DNA from: Reyranella sp.
Lineage (GTDB): Bacteria; Pseudomonadota; Alphaproteobacteria; Reyranellales; Reyranellaceae
Direction of reading: 5' to 3'
DNA length: 8,596 nt
Assembly: GCA_021732965.1 (NCBI GenBank)
Contig: JAKFVZ010000732.1
Location: forward strand, 1 to 8,596
Shown here piece after piece: positions 1 through 8,372 of the stretch (within the stretch, counting starts at the first letter, position 1; the number at the start of each line of letters is the position of its first letter). Below the pieces are notes generated by a model that had not been told where the DNA came from, did not search any database, and saw only the letters and a list, made by a program, of their open reading frames with translations. Made by a program: the position numbers and the translations under genes.

Positions 1-204
1 GTGCAGCTCGGCGTGATCTGGACGCACCGAGAGCATGCGCAGATAGGAGGCGATCGCCTCGTCGAGCCGGCCGGCGCGATGGGCCTGCGACGCAAGGCGC
101 AACTGCTGCACGAAGCTGTCGGCCGCACTGCCGAACAAGGGTGTCGGCGCGCTGGAAGCCGCCGATTCCCGCTTCGTCGGGTGGAAGTTGGGCGTGTCGT
201 TCAC
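1..204 (-). CDS. TPR-repeat protein, N-terminal fragment (runs off window)
   Basis: This is the first 68 codons of a minus-strand gene that continues past base 1. The start is GTG at 204-202. It lies four codons after an in-frame TAA, and no other start codon falls between them. A GAGG element lies about 12 bases upstream. Residues 1-30 are polar and low in complexity. Residues from about 36 match a tetratricopeptide repeat: a helix with A-H-R-A-G-R-L-D-E-A followed by A-S-Y-L-R-M-L and then R-P-D-H-A, the classic Gly/Ala/Pro spacing of a 34-residue TPR. TPRs mediate protein-protein contacts. In such bacteria they are often fused to sulfotransferase or glycosyltransferase domains, but nothing here shows which. 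The gene lies downstream of asd but beyond the asd terminator, so it probably has its own promoter. Confidence 0.7.
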   Translation of the reverse strand, partial: MNDTPNFHPTKRESAASSAPTPLFGSAADSFVQQLRLASQAHRAGRLDEAIASYLRMLSVRPDHAELH

Positions 205-250
205 GCTCGCAGTTTACCTCAGCGGCCCCCGGCAAGCACCCGTTCTCAAA

Positions 251-284
251 CGAAAATGGCGCGGACCTGCCGGTCCACGCCATT
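251..284 (-). terminator. Rho-independent terminator of asd
   Basis: A 13-bp stem (255-267 with 272-284) closes a 4-base loop, 31 bases past the asd stop codon. The one imperfect pair is C-A when read on the plus strand but a G-U wobble in minus-strand RNA, so the hairpin is best formed in the asd transcript. It is followed on the minus strand by TTTTCG and then TTT. This separates asd from the TPR gene. Confidence 0.75.
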
Positions 285-315
285 CGTCTTGCCGCGTATC
301 TGGGGCAACGTGGCC

Positions 316-1329
<1,014 letters not shown>

Positions 1330-1376
1330 GACTATATGCGCCTAGCGTGCGCGCACCCCTGATTGAAGGACAGGGG

Positions 1377-1405
1377 GAGATACGCGCAAGACCCCGCTTT
1401 GGCAA
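1377..1405 (-). promoter_or_regulatory. Possible asd promoter
   Basis: On the minus strand, TTGCCA (1405-1400, 5/6 match to the -35 consensus) and TATCTC (1382-1377, 3/6 match to -10) are separated by exactly 17 bases, about 50 bases upstream of the asd ATG. It is the only reasonable sigma70-like pair I see in the tctC-asd gap. The weak -10 makes this tentative. Confidence 0.35.
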
Positions 1406-1425
1406 GAATGGCGCCGGGTGGCGCC
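1401..1425 (-). terminator. Weak candidate terminator after tctC
   Basis: A perfect 6-bp GC-only stem (GGCGCC twice, 1410-1415 and 1420-1425) with a 4-base loop begins at the last base of the tctC stop codon. It is followed on the minus strand by ATTCTT. The stem is short and the T-tract is broken, so termination may be partial and some read-through into asd is possible. Confidence 0.3.
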
Positions 1426-2399
1426 TAATCCGCCGACGCGCCCGAGGCCTTGATGATGGGGAGCCAAACTGCGAGGTCGTCGCGAACCAGCTTCTGCGCC
1501 GCTGCCGGCGAGCCCGGCGGCAGCATTTCGATGCCCTGGCCCATCATCTTCTCGCGCACCTGCGGCAACTGGCCGATGCGGTTGATCTCGGCATTGAGAC
1601 GCGTGATCACCGGCTCGGGCACGCCGGCCGGGACCGCGAAGCCCATCCAGGTGTTCACGACGTATTCCTTGACCCCGGCCTCGATCATCGTCGGCGCGTC
1701 TGGCAGGAGGGTGGAGCGCTGCTCGCTGGTCACGGCCAGCGCCTTGAGCTTGCCGCCCTTGATCAGGCCGATGACCGTCGGCGTGTTGAACAAGCCCATC
1801 GCCACCTCGCCGTTGGCGACGGCCTGGATGCCTGCCGGCGTCGCGCGATAGGGCACATGCTGCAGCTTCACACCGGTCCGCAGTTCGAGGAGAACCCCGG
1901 ACATGTGATGGCTGGTCCCCACCCCACCCGACGAATAAGTGAGCTCGCCCGGCTTGGCACGCGCCTGCGCGAGCAGGTCCGCCACCGTCTTGGCCGGGTT
2001 GTCGGGAGACACGATCAGGACGTTCGACACGCCGCCGCTCACCGCGACCATCGCGAGGTCCTTCAGCGGATCGTAGCCCGGAGTCTTGTAGAGGCCGATG
2101 TTGAATACCATCGTACCCTGCGAGACCAGGCCCATCGTGTAGCCGTCGGCCGGGGCGCGGGCCAGCTCGGCGGTGGCGATCGTCCCGCCTGCGCCGGTCT
2201 TGTTGTCGACCACGATGGTCTGGCCAAGTGCCTTGCCGAGTTCATCGGCGAACAGGCGCGCGACGATGTCGGCCGTGGCCCCCGGCGCCAGGGGCACGAT
2301 CATGCGAATCGGCTTGGCGGGCCAGGACTGCGCCAGAGCGACAGTCGAAGGAAGTGCGAGAGCCGCCGCGAGAAGCGATCGCCGTTTGAGATGCGACAT
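1425..2399 (-). CDS. Bug/TctC-family tripartite tricarboxylate transporter substrate-binding protein
   Basis: This is a periplasmic solute-binding protein of 324 residues, the usual length for the family. The N-terminus is a signal peptide: basic KRR at 5-7, a hydrophobic stretch, and a likely cut after ALA (residue 23). The paired arginines make Tat export conceivable, but Sec is the default. The mature start WPAKPIRMIVPLAPG and the later DGYTM, HHMSGVLL and HVPYRA segments are Bug-family signatures. Two small deviations are PGA where PGG is usual, and NKTGAGG where NKPGAGG is usual. The family binds carboxylates and related small molecules for TctAB-type transporters or for signalling. No membrane subunit (TctA or TctB) lies next to it here, so the ligand cannot be assigned. 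The start is supported by a strong AGGAGGG at 2409-2403, unusually close (3 bases) to the ATG. Confidence 0.92.
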   Translation of the reverse strand: MSHLKRRSLLAAALALPSTVALAQSWPAKPIRMIVPLAPGATADIVARLFADELGKALGQTIVVDNKTGAGGTIATAELARAPADGYTMGLVSQGTMVFNIGLYKTPGYDPLKDLAMVAVSGGVSNVLIVSPDNPAKTVADLLAQARAKPGELTYSSGGVGTSHHMSGVLLELRTGVKLQHVPYRATPAGIQAVANGEVAMGLFNTPTVIGLIKGGKLKALAVTSEQRSTLLPDAPTMIEAGVKEYVVNTWMGFAVPAGVPEPVITRLNAEINRIGQLPQVREKMMGQGIEMLPPGSPAAAQKLVRDDLAVWLPIIKASGASAD

Positions 2400-2409
2400 T
2401 TACCCTCCT

Positions 2410-2494
2410 GTCATCCTGAGCGAAGCGAAGGATCTCGCATTCGCTACATCGTACCTGCCCGCAATGTGAGGTCCTTCGCTGCGCTCAGGACGAC
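2410..2494. repeat. Long palindromic intergenic repeat (REP-like)
   Basis: Two 32-base arms, 2410-2441 and 2463-2494, are inverted copies matching at 28 of 32 positions around a 21-base loop. The arms carry the TCCTGAGCGAAGCGAAGGA-type core and its complement, a motif I recognise from dispersed intergenic repeats in many high-GC bacteria. The element fills almost the whole 98-base gap between the sulfatase stop and the tctC Shine-Dalgarno. One arm ends directly against that Shine-Dalgarno. In minus-strand RNA it would form a very stable hairpin, which could terminate or stabilise the sulfatase message or affect tctC translation. No transposase is present. Confidence 0.85.
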
Positions 2495-2497
2495 TGA

Positions 2498-3898
2498 TTA
2501 AAGACCGACCGATTTTGCGACCAAAGCGGCGAGCTGTTTGCGCAAGCGCGCGACCAGACCCTGCTCCGATCGCTTGCCGATCAGGTTTTTCATTTCGTAG
2601 GGATCGCTCTTGAGATCGTAGAGTTCGTCGCACGCGACGCCGTCGAGCGACTTCTGCGTCCAATGGATGTACTTGTGACGCTTCGTGCGAATCGCCTTGT
2701 AGCTCATGCCGACGAGCCACGGCATGGCGTTCTCGCTGAAGTATTCGCACATGAACGAGGTGCGCCAACCCTTCGGTTTGGCCCCCTTCGCAAGCGGTTT
2801 CAGCGACAGGCCCTGCATCGTCTTGAAATCGGCGGCCTTGCCGCCGGCGAGGTCGACCAGGGTCGGCGCGATGTCGAGCGCCAGCACCAGTTCGTCGTTC
2901 ACGGTGCCCGGCTTGAACCAGGCGGGATAGCGGATGAGGAACGGCGACTTGATGCCTTCCTCGTAGGCGAAGCGCCGCTCCGGCCCCAGCCCGTGCTCGC
3001 CGAAGAAGTAGCCGTTGTCTCCGAAGAACAGGATGAAGGTATTGTCGAGTTCGCCATTCTCTTCCAGCACCTTGAAGATGTCGCCCATGCCCTCGTCGAC
3101 CGAGGCCATCATGGCGGCACGCAGGCGGATCTCCTCGTCGGTGCCGGCCAGGATTCCGTCCAGCACCTTGCGCGACGCCTCGTTGACGCGCATCGCGTGG
3201 GCTTCCGTCCAGGCCGGCTTGTCCTTCACCACATCGGCCGCCGGCAGCGCATTGGGCCGGCGCGGGAAGTGCTCGCCCTTGTAGAGATCGGCGTGGCGCG
3301 GCGCCGGACGATAGCCGCCGTCGGTGAAGTCGATCGTGCCGTCGGCCGCCTGGAAGGCGTCGGGGTGGACGGCCTTGTGGGCGAAGAACAGAGCGAACGG
3401 CTTGTCGCGCTTCTTCTTCAGGAAATCGACGGCATGCCCGTTCAGCAGGTCGGTGATGTAGCCTTCGTACTTCTTTTCCTTGCCGTCGATGTTGAGAACC
3501 GGGTCGATGATCGACCCGTGGCCGGGGAAGCTCACCCATTTGTCGTAGCCCGGTCGCGGTCCGCCGGAGTTGCCCATGTGCCACTTGCCGATATGGGCGG
3601 TCTCGTAGCCCAGCCGTTGCAGGATGACATGGTAGTTCGGCAGCCGATGGCTGTGCGCATCGCGCGCGACGTTGTCGATGATGCCGTGGCGGCTCGCATA
3701 CTGGCCGGTGAGGATCGAGGCGCGGTTGGGCGAGCAGAGCGGCGTGGTGTGGAACGCCGAGGTGAACATCGCGCCTTCGTGGCCGATCCGGTCGATATGC
3801 GGCGTCTTCATGTAGGGATGGCCGCAGATCCCCAGCTCGTCGAACCGGAGGTCGTCGATCAGCACGACCAGAAAATTGGGCTTACGCTTCTTTGCCAC
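2498..3898 (-). CDS. Sulfatase family hydrolase (formylglycine-dependent type)
   Basis: This is probably a sulfate-ester hydrolase of the arylsulfatase/alkaline-phosphatase fold. I chose the GTG at 3898 (466 residues, VAKKRKPNF...). It has GGGGA seven bases upstream, and the product begins directly at the first core strand. The upstream in-frame GTG at 3934 would add 12 residues but has no ribosome binding site. Numbered from the GTG at 3898, visible motifs are the metal-binding FLVVLIDD (Asp15/Asp16), CSPNR (55-59) matching the CxPxR motif whose Cys becomes formylglycine, GKWH (104-107), the metal-binding GDN (Asp294/Asn295) and GIKSP (Lys317). The C-terminal ELYDLKSDPYEMKNL is the usual sulfatase tail. 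There is no signal peptide, so the protein should be cytoplasmic. No maturase (FGE) gene is in the window. The substrate is unknown; phosphonate or phosphate monoester hydrolysis is an alternative in this superfamily. Confidence 0.9.
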   Translation of the reverse strand: MAKKRKPNFLVVLIDDLRFDELGICGHPYMKTPHIDRIGHEGAMFTSAFHTTPLCSPNRASILTGQYASRHGIIDNVARDAHSHRLPNYHVILQRLGYETAHIGKWHMGNSGGPRPGYDKWVSFPGHGSIIDPVLNIDGKEKKYEGYITDLLNGHAVDFLKKKRDKPFALFFAHKAVHPDAFQAADGTIDFTDGGYRPAPRHADLYKGEHFPRRPNALPAADVVKDKPAWTEAHAMRVNEASRKVLDGILAGTDEEIRLRAAMMASVDEGMGDIFKVLEENGELDNTFILFFGDNGYFFGEHGLGPERRFAYEEGIKSPFLIRYPAWFKPGTVNDELVLALDIAPTLVDLAGGKAADFKTMQGLSLKPLAKGAKPKGWRTSFMCEYFSENAMPWLVGMSYKAIRTKRHKYIHWTQKSLDGVACDELYDLKSDPYEMKNLIGKRSEQGLVARLRKQLAALVAKSVGL

Positions 3899-4016
3899 GA
3901 TGGGGTCCCCGCTCTTGATTTCCGGCAAGCACACCGCGTGCCGAAATCAGGCTAGCGAGCCCTGTTGACTGCGACCAGAGCCCCGCGCCCATATCGACCG
4001 CGAAAGGGAAAAATCC
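3899..4016. promoter_or_regulatory. Divergent intergenic region with a candidate plus-strand promoter
   Basis: This 118-base gap separates the divergently transcribed sulfatase and CoA-transferase genes, so promoters for both should lie here. On the plus strand TTGACT (3965-3970, 5/6 match to -35) is followed 19 bases later by CATATC (3990-3995), a weak -10 with a long spacer. An AAGGGA ribosome binding site lies about 7 bases before the ATG at 4017. I found no clear minus-strand promoter and no obvious operator palindrome. Confidence 0.4.
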
Positions 4017-5224
4017 ATGACCGAGACTGGCCTGCCTCTGGCGGGATTGCGCGTACTGGACATCAGCTCGTTCATCGCCGCACCGGCCGCCGCCGTCGTG
4101 CTGGGCGACTGGGGCGCCGACGTGATCAAGGTCGAGGGGCCGGAGGGCGATCCCAACCGGCGGATCATGCACGATTCGTCGAACTACCCGAAAAGCGAGG
4201 TCAACTATCCCTGGCAGATGGATTCGCGCAACAAGCGCTCCATCGTGCTCGATCTCAAGCAGGCCGACGCCCGCGCGGCGCTCGACCGGCTGATCGCGGT
4301 CTCCGACATCCTGATCTGCAACTTCCCGCCGCCGGTGCGCGACAAGCTCAAGCTTGCCTACGAGGACGTGAAGCAGGTCAACCCGAAGCTGATCTACGCG
4401 TCGCTCACCGGCTACGGCGAGAGCGGCCCCGACCGCGACCGGCCGGGCTTCGACGCCACCGCCTACTTCGCCCGCTCCGGCCTCCTCGATGCGCAGCGCT
4501 ACGAAGGCGGGCCGCCGGGCGTGCCCGGTCCCGCGCAGGGCGACCGCGCCACGGCGATGTCGCTGGTGTCGGCGATCCTGATGGCGCTGATGCACCGCAT
4601 GAAGACGGGTGAGGGCTCGTGGGTCGGCACGTCGCTGCTCGGAAACGGCCTGTGGTCGTGCGGCGTGATCGCGCAAGCCGCACTCGTCGGCGCCTTCCTG
4701 CCGCACCGGCCGCCGCCCGACCGGCCGCGGTCGGCGCTGGGCAACATCTACCGCACGGCCGACGACCGCTGGCTCCAGCTTACCATCGTGCGCGCTGACA
4801 AGCTCTGGGCACCGCTCTGCCGGGCGATGGGGCTGGAAGCCCTGATCGACGATCCGCGCTTCGCCACCGAGCCCGAGCGCCGCGCCCGCGCCGGCGAACT
4901 GGCCGGCCTCCTCAGCGACACCTTCGCCACGCAGCCCTACGAGCATTGGCGCGAGGCGCTGGCGGCGCACGCCGTCACCTTCGGCGTGATCAGCCGGCCG
5001 CAGGACGTGCCCGACGATGAACAAGCGGTGGCCTGCGGCGCCGTGGTCGAGACGGCCATCCCCGACATGCCGCGCACCCTGGCCGATCCCATTCGACTGG
5101 GCTTCGCCAGCCCGCGCGTGGCGCACCCAGCCCCCGCGCTCGGCGAACATGGCGAGCAGGTGCTGCGCGAGGCCGGCGTCAGCCCGCAGGAAGTCGCGGC
5201 CCTCAAGGCAAGCGGTGCGCTGCG

Positions 5225-5228
<4 letters not shown>
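4017..5228 (+). CDS. Family III CoA-transferase (CaiB/BaiF), first of tandem pair
   Basis: Proteins of this family move coenzyme A from an acyl-CoA donor to a carboxylic acid through an aspartyl-CoA thioester intermediate, in the cytoplasm. The 403 residues are the normal family length. The N-terminal LAGLRVLDISSFIAAPAAA and the LGDWGADVIKVE block (29-40) are the hallmark CoA-binding start. NFPPP (102-106), LTGYGESGPDRDRPGFD (130-146) and AQGDRATAM (173-181) follow. Asp176 in the last block is the likely catalytic aspartate. The C-terminal GVISRPQDV and LGEHGEQVL segments are also typical. It is the first gene of a likely four-gene operon and overlaps its paralogue by 4 bases (ATGA). The donor and acceptor cannot be read from sequence; pairing with a second family member suggests either a heteromer or two related specificities. 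Confidence 0.94.
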
Positions 5229-6439
<1,211 letters not shown>

Positions 6440-6457
6440 GACACGGGAGTCCCCGTC

Positions 6458-6865
6458 ATGCCGCACCTGAACCTTGTTGCCCTGATCGTGAAGGAGTACG
6501 ACCCGGCCATCGACTTCTTCGTTCGCATCCTGCATTTCGAGCTGGTCGAAGACGTCCCCTCGCTCACCAACGACGGCCGGCCGAAACGATGGGTCGTCGT
6601 GCGCCCGCCGGGCGCCGCAACGGCGATCCTGATCGCAAGGGCCGACGGCGAGGAACAGGAGCATATCGTCGGCAACCAGTTCGCCGGCCGTGTCGGCTTT
6701 TTCTTCCAGGTCGAGGACTTCGACGCGATCTACCGACGAATGGTCGCGGCGGGGGTCACGTTCGTCCGGCCGCCACGCACGGAGGCCTATGGCCAGGTCG
6801 CCGTCTTCCTCGACCTCGCGGGCAACAAATGGGACCTTCTCGGCCCGACGCCGAAGGCGATATGA
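6458..6865 (+). CDS. VOC-fold (glyoxalase/bleomycin-resistance-like) protein
   Basis: This is a 135-residue single-domain protein with the two beta-alpha-beta-beta-beta modules of the vicinal oxygen chelate superfamily. Module one is NLVALIVKEYDPAIDFFVRIL to RWVVVRPPGAA, and module two is GRVGFFFQVEDFDAIYRRM to VAVFLDLAGNKWDLL. It resembles the subgroup with a GNQ..GRV segment (here 72-79). Aligned to glyoxalase I, three of the usual metal-ligand positions appear to hold Asn5, Arg78 and Asp126 rather than His/His/Glu. Classical metal-dependent glyoxalase chemistry is therefore doubtful, and the true reaction is unknown. A GGGAG lies 8 bases before the ATG. The gene starts 18 bases after the CoA-transferase stop, so it is probably co-transcribed. 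Confidence 0.88.
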   Translation: MPHLNLVALIVKEYDPAIDFFVRILHFELVEDVPSLTNDGRPKRWVVVRPPGAATAILIARADGEEQEHIVGNQFAGRVGFFFQVEDFDAIYRRMVAAGVTFVRPPRTEAYGQVAVFLDLAGNKWDLLGPTPKAI

Positions 6866-6872
6866 TGGCCCC

Positions 6873-7208
6873 ATGGCCTCCCGCTTCCGGACCTACGCCG
6901 AGTTCTGGCCCTTCTATCTGCGCGAGCACGCGAAGCCCTCGACGCGCGCGGTCCACTATGTCGGCACCATCGCGTCCGCGGCATTGCTCGTCTGGGCCAT
7001 CGTCACCCAGAACTGGTGGTGGCTGCTGGGCGTTCCCGTGTTCGGCTACGGACCGGCCTGGTTCGGTCACTTCTTCATCGAGAAGAACAAGCCCGCCACC
7101 TTCGAGGCGCCCTTCTGGTCGCTGATCAGCGATTACCGGATGTGCGGCCTCTTCCTCACCGGCCGGCTGGGTGACGAGTTGATGAAACACCAGGTCCGCG
7201 CGCCGTAG
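6873..7208 (+). CDS. DUF962 / Mpo1-like small membrane protein
   Basis: This 111-residue protein starts 7 bases after the VOC stop codon. Two other ATGs just upstream are out of frame, so 6873 is the supported start, though its ribosome binding site is poor and translation may be coupled. FRTYAEFWPFYLREHAKPSTRAVHYVGT, written in two parts as residues 5-18 and 19-32, is the typical DUF962 opening. It is followed by two likely membrane helices (about 29-45 and 48-65). The conserved GHFFIEKNKPATF (65-77) and SLISDYRM (83-90) follow. His19, His28 and His66 are candidate metal ligands. The yeast family member Mpo1 is an iron-dependent dioxygenase in alpha-oxidation of 2-hydroxy fatty acids; whether bacterial members share this is not established by sequence. 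Next to CoA-transferases, a role in fatty-acid or acyl-CoA catabolism is conceivable. Confidence 0.88.
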   Translation: MASRFRTYAEFWPFYLREHAKPSTRAVHYVGTIASAALLVWAIVTQNWWWLLGVPVFGYGPAWFGHFFIEKNKPATFEAPFWSLISDYRMCGLFLTGRLGDELMKHQVRAP

Positions 7209-7234
7209 AGTCTTTCCGAGCGAAGTAGACTCTA
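7206..7234 (+). terminator. Hairpin overlapping the DUF962 stop codon
   Basis: A perfect 8-bp stem (TAGAGTCT at 7206-7213 with AGACTCTA at 7227-7234) starts at the DUF962 stop codon itself. No T-run follows directly, so it is not a classical terminator. It may protect the 3' end of the operon transcript or assist Rho-dependent termination. It adjoins the next hairpin, sharing base 7234. Confidence 0.4.
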
Positions 7235-7274
7235 CCTCCCCATTCAGATGGGGAGGTGTCGCGTCTTACGCGAC
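7234..7274. repeat. Double hairpin of the GGGGAGGT intergenic type
   Basis: Two perfect hairpins abut here. ACCTCCCCAT (7234-7243) pairs with ATGGGGAGGT (7248-7257) over a TCAG loop. GTCGCGT (7258-7264) pairs with ACGCGAC (7268-7274) over CTT. GGAGGGGT follows at 7275-7282. This layout resembles dispersed intergenic repeats I recognise from alphaproteobacterial genomes. No coding potential is evident. Confidence 0.8.
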
Positions 7275-7311
7275 GGAGGGGTCATGAGGGCGCTCTTTCT
7301 TCGACGCTCCC

Positions 7312-7363
7312 GGACATCGCTTTGCGATGTCCTGCCGCTATCGGGCCGAGCTTTGCTCGGCCC
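7312..7363. repeat. Twin perfect hairpins with GC-TTT-GC tips
   Basis: GGACATCGC (7312-7320) pairs with GCGATGTCC (7324-7332), and GGGCCGAGC (7343-7351) pairs with GCTCGGCCC (7355-7363). Both have 9-bp perfect stems and a TTT loop, and are 10 bases apart. The shared geometry with different stem sequences suggests related modules. A weaker GGCCCC/GGGGCC stem (7367-7372 with 7385-7390) follows. Apart from these hairpins, the gap 7209-7432 holds only a weakly folding stretch (7275-7311) and the leader of the next gene; I see no open reading frame there that I would defend. Confidence 0.75.
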
Positions 7364-7432
7364 ACTGGCCCCTTGCTTCCCCGGGGGGCCGACGCCACAT
7401 TGCAGGTGAACCCAAATTCCGCTTGAGGACTC

Positions 7433-8362
7433 ATGGAAACGATGCTGCAGGGCGCCGCGCCGCAGGCTGCCCCCGCCGACCTGATCAAGGACAGCGACCA
7501 GACGAAGTTCGCCAAGGACGTGCTCGAAGCCTCGCGTACCGTACCGGTCATCGTCGATTTCTGGGCGCCGTGGTGCGGGCCGTGCAAGACGCTCCAGCCG
7601 ATGATCGAGAAGGTCGTCAAGGAGGCCAAGGGCGCGGTCAAGCTGGTCAAGATCGACATCGACAAGAACCAGATGCTGGCCCAGCAGCTGCGCATCCAGT
7701 CGATCCCGGCCGTCTATGCCTTCTTCGGCGGCCGGCCGGTCGATGGCTTCATGGGCGCGGTGCCCGAGAGCCAGCTGAAGGAATTCGTCGCCCGCCTCAT
7801 CCAGGCATCCGGCGGCGCCGGCGACCCGGCAGCGGCGGAGCTGGCCGAACTGCTCGAACAGGCCAAGGCCGCGGTCGCGCAGAACGACATGGACACCGCC
7901 GCGCAGCTCTACAGCGAGATCCTGGGCGTCGAGCCGACCAACGTCGTCGCCCTGGCCGGCCTCGCGCGCTACCAGGTGTCGCTGGGCGACGTCGAGCAGG
8001 CCAGGGAGCTGCTGGAGCAGATTCCCGCCAAGGAGCGCACCGGCGCCGACGTCGTGGCCGCCCAGGCCGCGATCGATCTCGCCGAGAAGGCCAAGGACGC
8101 CGGCCCGATCGGCGACCTCAAGGCCAAGGCGGAGGCCGATCCGAAGGATTTCCAGGCCCGCCTCGACCTCGCCATGGCCTACTGGGCCGGGAACCAGAAG
8201 CAGGAAGCGGTCGACGAGCTGCTTGCGATGATCAAGGCCGACCGCAACTGGAACGAGGCGGCCGCGCGCCAGCAGCTGCTGAAGTTCTTCGAGGCCTTGG
8301 GCTTCACCGATCCCATCTCGGTCGACGGCCGCAAGCGCCTGTCGACGATCCTGTTCTCGTGA
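7433..8362 (+). CDS. cnoX: Thioredoxin-TPR chaperedoxin CnoX/YbbN
   Basis: A 309-residue cytoplasmic protein combines an N-terminal thioredoxin fold (about 20-125) with a C-terminal helical TPR-like region (about 135-300), the architecture and length of CnoX (YbbN). CnoX holds oxidatively unfolded clients and passes them to GroEL/DnaK. The thioredoxin part has VDFWAPWCGPCK with Cys48 and Cys51 and the cis-proline SIPAVYAFF (Pro92). E. coli CnoX lacks this full redox pair, so this protein may also act as a thiol-disulfide reductase. The C-terminus has repeated helix-turn-helix units (AAVAQNDMDTAAQLY, GLARYQVSLGDVEQARELL, LAMAYWAGNQKQEAVDELL). The ATG at 7433 has GAGG four bases upstream; an in-frame ATG three codons later is less well placed. 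It is probably co-transcribed with the LON-domain gene, which starts 10 bases downstream. Confidence 0.93.
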   Translation: METMLQGAAPQAAPADLIKDSDQTKFAKDVLEASRTVPVIVDFWAPWCGPCKTLQPMIEKVVKEAKGAVKLVKIDIDKNQMLAQQLRIQSIPAVYAFFGGRPVDGFMGAVPESQLKEFVARLIQASGGAGDPAAAELAELLEQAKAAVAQNDMDTAAQLYSEILGVEPTNVVALAGLARYQVSLGDVEQARELLEQIPAKERTGADVVAAQAAIDLAEKAKDAGPIGDLKAKAEADPKDFQARLDLAMAYWAGNQKQEAVDELLAMIKADRNWNEAAARQQLLKFFEALGFTDPISVDGRKRLSTILFS

Positions 8363-8372
8363 GGGGCGCCTC

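Noticed and set aside
2401..2500. Peptides such as PERSEG encoded by the palindromic repeat
   Set aside because: These are translations of a dispersed DNA repeat at the ends of open frames, not genes.
3899..3934. GTG at 3934 as the sulfatase start
   Set aside because: There is no ribosome binding site, and the 12 added residues lie outside the sulfatase core; the GTG at 3898 has a good GGGGA seven bases upstream.
2663..3955. Plus-strand open frame of about 430 codons opposite the sulfatase
   Set aside because: It is the complement of a conserved sulfatase reading frame and has no recognisable domain of its own.
7206..7390. CRISPR or tandem direct-repeat array
   Set aside because: The hairpins have different stem sequences and irregular spacing, with no conserved repeat and spacer pattern.
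7400..7428. TTGCAG at 7400-7405 as a -35 box for cnoX
   Set aside because: No acceptable -10 lies 16-18 bases downstream; the position is occupied by the TTGAGG of the ribosome binding site.
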